Shown one piece after another: positions 23,613 to 32,175 of a DNA stretch of 64,000 nucleotides. Made by a program: the position numbers and the translations under genes. The notes under the pieces are model-generated. The model was not told the origin of the DNA and did not search any database. It saw nothing but the letters and a program-made list of their open reading frames with translations. The first letter of the stretch is position 1. Each line of letters begins with the position of its first letter. Origin of the DNA: Exercitatus varius (GTDB lineage Bacteria; Pseudomonadota; Gammaproteobacteria; Enterobacterales; Pasteurellaceae); assembly GCF_029577735.1 (NCBI RefSeq), contig NZ_JARQTO010000004.1, positions 1 to 64,000 on the forward strand, given 5' to 3'.

Positions 23613-24512
23613 ATGCAACATATTCAACTGGCTCCCGATTTAACATTCAGTCGATTAATTCAAGGATTCTGGCGGTTAAAGAGCTGGCGAAAATCGCCGC
23701 AGGAATTGCTTACTTTTATCAAGCAAGGATTGGAATTCGGCATCGATACCCTCGATCACGCCGCTTGTTACGGCGCTTTTACGTCCGAAGCGGAATTCGG
23801 ACGGGCGCTGGCGCTGGATAAATCCTTGCGCGCGCAACTGACTTTGGTAACGAAATGCGGAATTTTGTATCCTAACGAAGAATTGCCCGAGATAAAATCT
23901 CACCATTATGACAACAGCTACCGGCATATTATGTGGTCGGCGCAACGCTCCATCGAAAAACTGCAATGCGACTATTTGGACGTATTGCTGATTCACCGCC
24001 TTTCTCCCTGCGCGGATCCCGAACAAATCGCACGGGCTTTTGACGAACTTCATCAAACCGGAAAAGTGCGTTATTTCGGGGTATCGAATTATACGCCGGC
24101 TAAATTCGCTATGCTGCAATCCTATGTGAAACAGCCGTTAATGACGAATCAGATCGAGATTTCGCCCCTTCATCGTCAAGCTTTTGATGACGGTACCTTG
24201 GATTTTTTACTGGAAAAACGGATTCCACCGATGGCTTGGTCTCCTCTGGCCGGCGGTCGTTTGTTCAATCAGGACGAAAACAGCCGGGCGCTGCAAAAAA
24301 CATTGCTCGAAATCGGCGAAACGAAGGGCGAAACCCGTTTGGATACCTTGGCTTACGCCTGGTTATTGGCGCATCCGGCGAACATTATGCCGATTATGGG
24401 TTCCGGTAAAATCGAACGAATGAAAAGTGCGGCGGACGCGCTGCAAATTTCCTTCACCGAAGAAGAATGGATTAAGGTTTACGTGGCCGCTCAGGAGCAT
24501 GATATTCCGTAA
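23613..24512 (+). CDS. ydhF: Aldo/keto reductase, YdhF family
   Basis: A 299-residue TIM-barrel oxidoreductase close to E. coli YdhF (298). The catalytic Asp-Tyr-Lys-His set is suggested by TLDHAACYG, LVTKCGI and LLIHRLSP; PIMGSGKIERMKSA near the end is the NADPH-binding segment. Physiological substrate unknown. AAGAAGGAGTG precedes the ATG, 17 bases after mobA, so it may be co-transcribed. Confidence 0.9.
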   Translation: MQHIQLAPDLTFSRLIQGFWRLKSWRKSPQELLTFIKQGLEFGIDTLDHAACYGAFTSEAEFGRALALDKSLRAQLTLVTKCGILYPNEELPEIKSHHYDNSYRHIMWSAQRSIEKLQCDYLDVLLIHRLSPCADPEQIARAFDELHQTGKVRYFGVSNYTPAKFAMLQSYVKQPLMTNQIEISPLHRQAFDDGTLDFLLEKRIPPMAWSPLAGGRLFNQDENSRALQKTLLEIGETKGETRLDTLAYAWLLAHPANIMPIMGSGKIERMKSAADALQISFTEEEWIKVYVAAQEHDIP

Positions 24513-24516
24513 TATC

Positions 24517-24548
24517 CGCCGCCCCGCTTTAGCAAAGCAAGGGCGGCG
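24517..24548. terminator. Hairpin between the aldo/keto reductase and malQ
   Basis: CGCCGCCC (24517-24524) pairs with GGGCGGCG (24541-24548), with an inner GCTTT/AAAGC stem around AGC. There is no strong T-run on either side, so it is a probable but not classical terminator between convergent genes. Confidence 0.55.
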
Positions 24549-24620
24549 TGGATTTATCGAAAACTATCGGCGGAAAAAATAATTTAATTTCGAACGTCCG
24601 TTATCAACAAACGCCCGCCA

Positions 24621-26699
24621 TTATTCTTTCTGACGAATATCGTTCACTTCTTTTAACAGCTTCCGAATATCCGTATCGGCAAACATATCGTCTATATTTG
24701 CGCTTAAACGGCGGCGCCAGTTGGCATATTGAGTACTGGTGCCCGGAATATTGACCGGTTCGCTCATGCCAAGCCAGTCTTCCGGTTGGAAACCGAATAA
24801 ACCGCTGCTCACACGGGCCACATAGGTTTGTAACCGATAAATAAATTTTTTGCTCGCCGGAGAACCTAATTCCGCACTAATTTCCGCTTCTACCGGCACA
24901 TGATGTTGCCGTAATCGGCGTAAAATCTGGGTTTTAGCCCGCACGCGATCCCGCTGTAAAATCTCCAGAATTTTCGGATTCGGATACACGCCGAATTTTT
25001 CCCCTAATTCAAAGTCATAACCGCGCCAATAGCCGCTGATGGTCGGCAAATCATGAGTACTTAAAGTCGTCATGGCTTGATAAGGATAGGTTTGCAAATC
25101 CCGGCTTTGTCCTTGTTCGTCAAACTCAAAATAGAAGATTTTATAAGATAAAATTCCGGCATTTTTTAATTTGCTGACGATTTCTTTCGGCACAGTACCT
25201 AAATCTTCGCCAATGATTAAACATTGGTGGCGTTGGCTTTCAAGAGCGAGAATGGCGATTAAATCGTCCACCGGATAACGTACGTAAGCGCCGTTCACCG
25301 CGCTGTCGCCTTTCGGAATCCACCATAAACGAAGCAACGACATAATGTGGTCTATACGTAATGCCCCACAATGTTTCATATTGGCGCGAACAAGATCGAT
25401 AAACGGACGATAGGCTTGCTGTTTTAACACATGCGGATTCATCGGGGTTAAGCCCCAGTTTTGTCCTTGCGGACCTAACACATCGGGCGGCGCGCCGACG
25501 GAAGCCTTTAAACAATAAAGCCGTTTATCGTTCCAGGTTTCCGCGCCGCTTCCCGTAACGCCCACCGCTAAATCGCGATACATGCCGATGCGCATATTTT
25601 GTTGCCGGCAAACCGCATCACATTCCGCCAACTGTTGATCGGCGATAAATTGCAGCCATGCATAAAACTCAATATCTTCCTGATGTTCGGCGCGGAATTG
25701 TTGCACCGCCGGAGAATGATAATCCTGATATTCTTTAGCCCAAAAATCCCAGCCCCATTGATTATCAAACCGCTCGGCCAAATACTGATGAAGAGCGTCG
25801 AAAGTCGCCTGCACCTGCAGACTTTCTCCGCCCTGTTGCACAAATTGCGCAAATTGTCGAACGGAAAGTGCGGTCGGATTTTGCTTAGTTTTTTTGAAGG
25901 CAAAACGCAACCCTTTCAGTTTAAGCGGAATCACTTTGCCGTAATCCAGCCACTGTGCTTGGCGCAATTCCGTGAGCTTTTTCTGTACTTCGGCGGAATG
26001 AAACCAAGCCTGCGCTTCGTCGCTTTGCTGGAATTCGGCTAACTGATTCACATCAATATAAGCAATATTCAGCCACTGACGAGAAGACGGACTGTAAGGA
26101 CTTGCCGAATCGGGATTAGCGGGGAAAAGCGAATGAATCGGGTTTAAGCCTAAAAAATCCGCCTGGAACGGCGCAAGATTTTGCAGGAATTTTTTCAAAT
26201 CGCCGAAATCGCCGATTCCCCAGTTTTGCTCGGATTTTAAGGTATAAAGCTGTAAAAAGGTTCCCCATAATTTTTTATGTTCGCGCAATGCCTGCGGTTG
26301 ATAACAGGCTTGCGGCGCAACAATCACCGTACAGTTAAAAACTTTACCGCCGCTTTGCAATTGCAGTTGGTGATAGCCTAACGGCAAATCTTTCGGCAAG
26401 TTAATTCCGCGCGCCTTAACAGACCCGGAAATCACCGATTGGCTGTTTTCCAATTGCAGTTGCCAACGACCTTTTAACGGATGTTTTTTATCCGCCAGAT
26501 TAAACGGCAAAAAGTGCGGGCGATTTTGATAAAGAATTTTTACCGCAGGAATAGGAACGGAAGAAGCTTGAATATTACCGTCAAAAGTGTTGAAGAGCGC
26601 TTTTTTAATGTTATACGGCGCCCATTTTTTCACGCCTCGTTCATCGAAGAAATAAGGCATGATTCCTGCACGGCGGAATTGCTTGGTTGTTATTGTCAT
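24621..26699 (-). CDS. malQ: 4-alpha-glucanotransferase (amylomaltase)
   Basis: A 692-residue GH77 enzyme (E. coli MalQ 694). GALRIDHIMSLLRLWWIPKG carries the catalytic Asp, LIIGEDLGTVP the acid/base Glu and STHDLPTISGYW the third carboxylate. It disproportionates maltose and short maltodextrins in the cytoplasm to make longer chains for MalP plus glucose. The frame extends to 26795 into malP, but MTITTKQFRRAG with GGAG upstream is the start. Downstream of malP in a malPQ operon. Two uptake sequences fall inside (about 25866 and 26510). Confidence 0.95.
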   Translation of the reverse strand: MTITTKQFRRAGIMPYFFDERGVKKWAPYNIKKALFNTFDGNIQASSVPIPAVKILYQNRPHFLPFNLADKKHPLKGRWQLQLENSQSVISGSVKARGINLPKDLPLGYHQLQLQSGGKVFNCTVIVAPQACYQPQALREHKKLWGTFLQLYTLKSEQNWGIGDFGDLKKFLQNLAPFQADFLGLNPIHSLFPANPDSASPYSPSSRQWLNIAYIDVNQLAEFQQSDEAQAWFHSAEVQKKLTELRQAQWLDYGKVIPLKLKGLRFAFKKTKQNPTALSVRQFAQFVQQGGESLQVQATFDALHQYLAERFDNQWGWDFWAKEYQDYHSPAVQQFRAEHQEDIEFYAWLQFIADQQLAECDAVCRQQNMRIGMYRDLAVGVTGSGAETWNDKRLYCLKASVGAPPDVLGPQGQNWGLTPMNPHVLKQQAYRPFIDLVRANMKHCGALRIDHIMSLLRLWWIPKGDSAVNGAYVRYPVDDLIAILALESQRHQCLIIGEDLGTVPKEIVSKLKNAGILSYKIFYFEFDEQGQSRDLQTYPYQAMTTLSTHDLPTISGYWRGYDFELGEKFGVYPNPKILEILQRDRVRAKTQILRRLRQHHVPVEAEISAELGSPASKKFIYRLQTYVARVSSGLFGFQPEDWLGMSEPVNIPGTSTQYANWRRRLSANIDDMFADTDIRKLLKEVNDIRQKE

Positions 26700-26740
26700 T
26701 ATTTTTCTCCATGGCTTACACTTCAGGTACATTGGAAAAG

Positions 26741-26772
26741 CAGACGGCTTCCTCTCGGGAAGAAGCCGCCTG
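26741..26772 (-). terminator. Intercistronic hairpin between malP and malQ
   Basis: CAGACGGCTTC (26741-26751) and GAAGCCGCCTG (26762-26772) form an 11-bp stem with one mismatch in the 80-base gap. No T-run follows, so it is more likely an mRNA-stability or partial-attenuation element than a full terminator. Confidence 0.5.
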
Positions 26773-26779
26773 AAAGTGA

Positions 26780-29149
26780 TTATTTCTTCAACCAAATGCG
26801 TTGTTGATAATCACGAATGGAGCGATCCGAGCTGAAGGTACCCAGACGGGCGGTGTTTAAAATCGCGCTGCGTAACCAGGCTTCCCGATTTAAATACGCG
26901 TTGCCGATTTTTTGTTGTGCCCGGCGGTAGCTGTCAAAGTCGGCAAATACCAGGAACGGATCCCGTTCAAGAAGACTGTCCAGCATTAATTTGAACGTCT
27001 CTTTGTCGCCTTTGGAGGCTTTTCCGTGCGCTAAGAAATCCACCGCATTTTTCAATACGCTGTCTTTTTTGTAGTAATTTTTCGGCTGATAACCTTTGGC
27101 TAACAATTCCCGCACGCTTTCTACCGTATGCCCGAAAATGAAGACGTTTTCTTCGCCCACCATTTCGGCGATTTCTACGTTCGCGCCGTCTAAAGTGCCT
27201 AAAGTCAATGCACCGTTGAGCGCAAGCTTCATATTACCCGTGCCGGACGCTTCTTTCCCCGCCATGGAAATTTGTTCCGATACGTCGGCGGCAGGAATAA
27301 TTTTTTCCGCCAGGCTGACGCGATAATCCGGTAAAAACGCCACTTGCAGGCGATCGCTGACTTGTTTGTCATTATTGATAATATCCGCCACATTGTTAAT
27401 GGCATGGATAATATTCTTCGCCAGATAATAACCCGGCGCCGCTTTACCGGCAAACACAAACACACGCGGCGTATAATCCTGATTCGGATTGGCCTTTAAG
27501 GATTGATAATCGGCGATGATGTTCAGCAAGTTTAAATGTTGACGTTTATATTCGTGGAAACGTTTAATTTGCACGTCAAAAATGGCGTCAGGATTCACCT
27601 GTAAACCTAAAGTATGCTTGATTTCATCGGCCAGTACGACTTTGTTATGACGTTTAATAGCCTGATATTCTTCGCGGAAACCGGCATCGTCCACGTATTT
27701 TTCCACTCCGGCCAGCAATTCCAGATCTTTGGTCCAATCCTGTTTGATGGTGCGGTCCAATAAATCGCTTAATTGCGGGTTAGCCTGACGAATCCAGCGA
27801 CGAGGCGTGATACCGTTTGTCACGTTACAGAATTTGCCCGGGAATAATTTGTTATATTCCGGGAATAAATCGGTAACCAATAAATCGGAGTGAATCTGCG
27901 CCACGCCGTTAACCCGGAAACAGGTTACCACGCAAAGGTTAGCCATGCGCACGCGATAATCGAAGAGAATCGCAAGTTTTTCCCATACTTTAGAATTCTC
28001 GCCAAATTCCGACCGCACTTTCTGATGGAAAATATCATTAATTTTTTCCACGATTTGATAATGACGCGGCAGTAATTGTTTGAATAAGCGTTGATCCCAC
28101 TGTTCGAGGGCTTCCGGCAATAACGTATGGTTAGTGTAGGCGAAGGTGTTGGCACAAATGTCCCAGGCCTGATCCCAGTTAAGATGATAATCGTCCAACA
28201 ACAGGCGCATTAATTCCGGAATGGCCAGTGTCGGGTGAGTGTCGTTAAGCTGAATAACCTGACGTTTGGCAAAATCCGCCAATTGATAGCCTTCGGCAAA
28301 ATGACGTTCTAAAATGTCGGCAACGGAGCAGGCGCAATGGAAGTATTGCTGCATTAAGCGTAATTTTTGGCCGGCTTTATGATTATCGTTCGGATAAAGC
28401 ACTTGAGTCAGCGCGGCGGCATTGACGATGGTTTTATCGGCATTGAGGAATTTACCTTCGTTGAAAGCGTCAAAATCAAAGGATTGATCGCTGTCCGCCT
28501 GCCATAAACGTAAAGGCTGAATAATATTATTGCGGTAACCGACAACCGGCAAATCAAAGGCTTTGCCTTGAATCGTCAGTTTTGGTGACCATTCGTAATG
28601 ATCCCCTTGAATATGTTTGATTTTACCGCCAAAACCGACAAGACGGGTTTTCGACGGGTTGAAGCGATGCCAAGGATAGCTATTGCGATCCCAGGTATCC
28701 GGCGTTTCTTTTTGCATACCGTCGGCGAAACTTTGTTTAAATAAACCGTATTGGTAATGCAGACCGTAACCCGTAGCATTTTGTCCCAAGGCCGCCATAG
28801 AGTCTAGAAAGCAAGCGGCAAGGCGTCCCAAACCGCCGTTTCCGAGCGCCGGATCGCGTTCTTGTTCTAAAACATCTACTAATTCCACCTGATATTGTTT
28901 AAGATAGTCACGAATTTGTTCGTAATATCCCAAATTCATCAGGTTATTTCCCGTCAAACGACCGATTAAAAACTCCATAGACAGGTAGTTAACATGGCGG
29001 GATTCCGCAGGTTTGACGGCCGGTTGGCTGTAAGCTAATTCGAGTGATCCTTCGGCAACAATTTGATACCATTGTTGTAAGGTGAATTGTTTGGGATCCG
29101 CTACATCGAAATAACGGCAATATTTTTCTACAATTGATTGAAATGTCAT
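26780..29149 (-). CDS. malP: Maltodextrin phosphorylase
   Basis: A 789-residue GT35 enzyme (E. coli MalP 797). EASGTGNMKLALNGALTLGT contains the Lys that holds pyridoxal phosphate, and NYLSMEFLIGRLTGNNL, GNGGLGRLAACFLDS and NVTNGITPRRW are conserved glycogen-phosphorylase segments. It releases glucose-1-phosphate from maltodextrins. AGGAGCTTCC-type sequence lies before the ATG (GGAAGC on the coding strand is at 29150-29156 reversed). Divergent from malT, as in E. coli. Confidence 0.95.
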   Translation of the reverse strand: MTFQSIVEKYCRYFDVADPKQFTLQQWYQIVAEGSLELAYSQPAVKPAESRHVNYLSMEFLIGRLTGNNLMNLGYYEQIRDYLKQYQVELVDVLEQERDPALGNGGLGRLAACFLDSMAALGQNATGYGLHYQYGLFKQSFADGMQKETPDTWDRNSYPWHRFNPSKTRLVGFGGKIKHIQGDHYEWSPKLTIQGKAFDLPVVGYRNNIIQPLRLWQADSDQSFDFDAFNEGKFLNADKTIVNAAALTQVLYPNDNHKAGQKLRLMQQYFHCACSVADILERHFAEGYQLADFAKRQVIQLNDTHPTLAIPELMRLLLDDYHLNWDQAWDICANTFAYTNHTLLPEALEQWDQRLFKQLLPRHYQIVEKINDIFHQKVRSEFGENSKVWEKLAILFDYRVRMANLCVVTCFRVNGVAQIHSDLLVTDLFPEYNKLFPGKFCNVTNGITPRRWIRQANPQLSDLLDRTIKQDWTKDLELLAGVEKYVDDAGFREEYQAIKRHNKVVLADEIKHTLGLQVNPDAIFDVQIKRFHEYKRQHLNLLNIIADYQSLKANPNQDYTPRVFVFAGKAAPGYYLAKNIIHAINNVADIINNDKQVSDRLQVAFLPDYRVSLAEKIIPAADVSEQISMAGKEASGTGNMKLALNGALTLGTLDGANVEIAEMVGEENVFIFGHTVESVRELLAKGYQPKNYYKKDSVLKNAVDFLAHGKASKGDKETFKLMLDSLLERDPFLVFADFDSYRRAQQKIGNAYLNREAWLRSAILNTARLGTFSSDRSIRDYQQRIWLKK

Positions 29150-29210
29150 AGGAAGCTCCTAAATTAGAAATTAGTTGTCGTTTATTATGTGGAATCCGAA
29201 TAAAAGCAAA

Positions 29211-29217
29211 TCATCCC
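29211..29217 (-). promoter_or_regulatory. MalT box upstream of malPQ
   Basis: The complement of TCATCCC is GGGATGA, the core of the MalT operator GGGGA(T/G)GAGG. It lies about 62 bases before malP, and a second partial box (GATGA, complement at 29222-29226) is 11 bases away in direct repeat, the kind of arrangement seen at MalT-dependent promoters. Confidence 0.55.
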
Positions 29218-29317
29218 TGAAATCATCTTATTTAGTATGATTATCGGGAAGTAGTTGAAATGCAAAAGGAGGGGGATTTATCTTCATTTTGCTATGAAAG
29301 AAAAACAGAAGCCCATT

Positions 29318-32041
29318 ATGTTGATACCATCTAAACTTATCTGTTCCTATCGCTTACAAAACAGCGTGCAGCGTACGCGTTTAACGCAATTATTAGATAA
29401 ATCTTCTCTCTATCCCGTCGTATTGGTGAATGCACCCGCCGGTTACGGTAAAACGACCCTGGTTTCCCAGTGGCTTGAAAATAGACAAAATATCGGCTGG
29501 TATTCTTTAGACGATGGCGACAATAAATCGGATCGTTTTGCCGCTTATTTCAGCAGCGCACTTTACACGGCGATTAACGAAGCGGAACCGCAGTCGGAAG
29601 AAAACCGACAAGCGAACTTGCTAGCGCAATTCAACCAATTATTGGTTAAGGTTTCCCATTTTCCGCAACATATGTACTTAGTTATCGACGACTATCATTT
29701 GATCGAAAACGATGAAATTCACGAAGCCTTAAAATATTGGATTAAACATCAACCGTCCAACATGACGCTGATTTTAATTTCCCGTTCGGTTCCGCCGTTA
29801 GGCATAGCCAGCCTGCGCGTCCAGGAACAGTTACTGGAAATAGACATGAATCAGCTTATGTTTGATCATTCCGAATGCATCGAGTTTTTCCAGACCAGAC
29901 TAGGATCGGAGCTCAAACAACAGGACGTCATCGCGCTGTGTAACGAAGTGGAGGGATGGCCAACCGCATTACAGTTGATCAGCCTGTTTGCCAAAAACAA
30001 ATCCCGCGCGTTACAGGTGCCGTTACAGGATATCGCCAAACGTCTTGCCGTTTCTAACAACTACCACATAAACGAATATCTGGCGGACGAAGTACTGAAT
30101 AAGGTGGACAATAACACGCGGTTATTTATTCTGCGCTGTTCCGTATTACATTCGATGAACGAATATTTAGTACAAGCGGTAACGGGAGAAAAAAACAGCT
30201 GTAATAAATTGGAATCATTAGAAAAACAAGGATTATTCCTACAACAAATGGCTAACGGCAACGGACAATCCATAGACGAAAACTGGTGGAAATTCCATCC
30301 GCTGTTTGCTTCGTTCCTGAATTTTCATTGTCACCACGAGCTACATGACGAACTGCCGGAATTACACCGACGCGCCGCCTATGCCTGGGTTAAATTGGGA
30401 TACGTTACCGAAGCGTTATATCACGCTATGCAGTTATCCGACACCACCTTATTACTCAACCTGTTAGAAGAACACGGCTGGAGTTTATTTCATCAGGGTG
30501 AACTCAAACTGCTGGAAGAAAGCTTAAACAGCCTGGATTACGCCCATTTAAGCAAATACATCAATTTAGTGTTATTAAAAGCCTGGTTGGTACAAAGCCA
30601 ACACCGCCATACGGAAGTGAGCGGTATTTTGGCGGAATTTTCTCAGGCCTTAACGGAAAACAAAATAGAATTAAGTAAAACGGCGCTGGCGGAATTTAAC
30701 GTATTGCGCGCACAAGTGGCCATTAATTCGGGCGATGAAAATACGGCGCTCCAATTAGCTTCCGACGCATTAAAAGATCTGTCGGAAAACGCCTATTACG
30801 CCCATATCGTCGCCACCTCTATCATTGGCGAAGCCCATCATTGCCACGCGAATCTGCCTCAAGCGCTCGCTATGTTGCAAAAAGCCGAACGGATGGCGCG
30901 TCAACATCACACTTATCACAACATTCTTTGGTCCCTTTTGCAGCAATCCGAAATTTTACTGGCGCAAGGCTTTTCCCAAGCCGCTTACGAAATGCTGGAT
31001 AAAGCCCATGAATTCGTCAAGGAAAATCACCTTCAGAAAGTGCCTATGTATGAATTTCTCCTGCGCTTGAAAGGTAAAATTCTGTGGGAATGGTACAATC
31101 TCGATAAAGCGGAATCCATGGCCAATGCCGGCATGCAGGTGTTACAGAAAAACGAAGATAAATTACAATGTCTGACCCTGTTAACGAAAATTTCACTGGT
31201 CAGAGGTCATTTAGACAACACCGCCCGCCTGCTGAACGAAGTGGAACAGCTGGAAGGCACGCATACCTATCACCACGACTGGATAGCCAACGCCGATCAG
31301 GTGCATATTTTTTATTGGCAAATGACCAATGACGTAGAATCCGTTCGCAATTGGTTGATTCAAAATCCTTCTCCCGTTTCGGATAAAAATCATTTTACCC
31401 AAATACAATGGCGCAATATTGCGCGGGCCCATATTTTGCTCGGCCAATACGAACAGGCGAAAAGTATTTTGGATAACTTAATTGAAACGGCGGAAGCGTT
31501 TTCTCTGGTTAGCGATTTAAACCGGGCGCTGATTGTACGCAACCGCCTCTATTATCTGCAGGGAATGAAGGAATCGGCGCAACAGGATTTAATCGCCGCC
31601 CTGAAACTGACCAGACAAACCAATTTTATCAGCGCTTTTGTGATTGAAGGCGATGTGATGGCGCAACAAATCCGTAATTTATTGCAATTAAACGTGTTGG
31701 ACGAACTGGTTTTACACAAAGCGCAGTTTATTTTGCGCAACATTAACCAATTCTACCGGCATAAATTTGCTCATTTTGACGAAGCTTTCGTCAACCGGTT
31801 ATTAAACAACCCGAAAGTGCCCGAGCTTCTAAAAATCAGCCCGCTGACTCAACGGGAATGGCAGGTGCTGGGACTGATTTATTCCGGCTACAGTAACGAG
31901 CAAATCTCCGATGAATTGCAGGTGGCCGCCACCACCATAAAAACCCATATCCGCAATCTTTATCAGAAAATCGGCGTAACCAATCGCAACGAAGCCATCA
32001 GTTACACCAAAGAATTACTGGTCTTAATGGGTTATAATTAA
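29318..32041 (+). CDS. malT: Maltose regulon activator MalT
   Basis: A 907-residue STAND-class regulator (E. coli MalT 901). Walker A is NAPAGYGKTTLVSQW near residue 40, the Walker B-like region is YLVIDDYHLIE, the middle contains helical TPR-like repeats that bind maltotriose, and the last 65 residues are a LuxR-type DNA-binding domain (LTQREWQVLGLIYSGYSNEQ, then TIKTHIRNLYQKI). ATP and maltotriose make it oligomerise and activate mal promoters. The start MLIPSKL matches E. coli. A near-perfect Shine-Dalgarno, AAAGGAGGGGG, lies much further upstream (29263-29274), which is odd; ATG 29294 is the alternative start. Confidence 0.93.
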   Translation: MLIPSKLICSYRLQNSVQRTRLTQLLDKSSLYPVVLVNAPAGYGKTTLVSQWLENRQNIGWYSLDDGDNKSDRFAAYFSSALYTAINEAEPQSEENRQANLLAQFNQLLVKVSHFPQHMYLVIDDYHLIENDEIHEALKYWIKHQPSNMTLILISRSVPPLGIASLRVQEQLLEIDMNQLMFDHSECIEFFQTRLGSELKQQDVIALCNEVEGWPTALQLISLFAKNKSRALQVPLQDIAKRLAVSNNYHINEYLADEVLNKVDNNTRLFILRCSVLHSMNEYLVQAVTGEKNSCNKLESLEKQGLFLQQMANGNGQSIDENWWKFHPLFASFLNFHCHHELHDELPELHRRAAYAWVKLGYVTEALYHAMQLSDTTLLLNLLEEHGWSLFHQGELKLLEESLNSLDYAHLSKYINLVLLKAWLVQSQHRHTEVSGILAEFSQALTENKIELSKTALAEFNVLRAQVAINSGDENTALQLASDALKDLSENAYYAHIVATSIIGEAHHCHANLPQALAMLQKAERMARQHHTYHNILWSLLQQSEILLAQGFSQAAYEMLDKAHEFVKENHLQKVPMYEFLLRLKGKILWEWYNLDKAESMANAGMQVLQKNEDKLQCLTLLTKISLVRGHLDNTARLLNEVEQLEGTHTYHHDWIANADQVHIFYWQMTNDVESVRNWLIQNPSPVSDKNHFTQIQWRNIARAHILLGQYEQAKSILDNLIETAEAFSLVSDLNRALIVRNRLYYLQGMKESAQQDLIAALKLTRQTNFISAFVIEGDVMAQQIRNLLQLNVLDELVLHKAQFILRNINQFYRHKFAHFDEAFVNRLLNNPKVPELLKISPLTQREWQVLGLIYSGYSNEQISDELQVAATTIKTHIRNLYQKIGVTNRNEAISYTKELLVLMGYN

Positions 32042-32068
32042 ATAAAAGTGCGGTGAAAATTTTGAATG

Positions 32069-32166
32069 TTTTTTTACTTATATTCGTCTGTCGGCGATTA
32101 CTCGTTCCTTCGAGGTCGTCGCCGGATCTAAGTTCAAAAAACGTTGCTTTTTTTGACCGCACTTTT
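32069..32166 (-). repeat. Uptake-sequence-linked repeat, copy 3, at the malT/malS junction
   Basis: Read on the minus strand, an extended uptake sequence (ending at 32166) leads into a tail with GAGTAATCGCCGACAG and a final A-run, like the other copies. A second uptake sequence in the opposite direction (32043-32053) lies just outside, so inverted uptake sequences enclose the element between convergent malT and malS. The outer pair can act as a terminator with T-runs in both directions. Confidence 0.7.
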
Positions 32167-32175
32167 CCGATTCAG

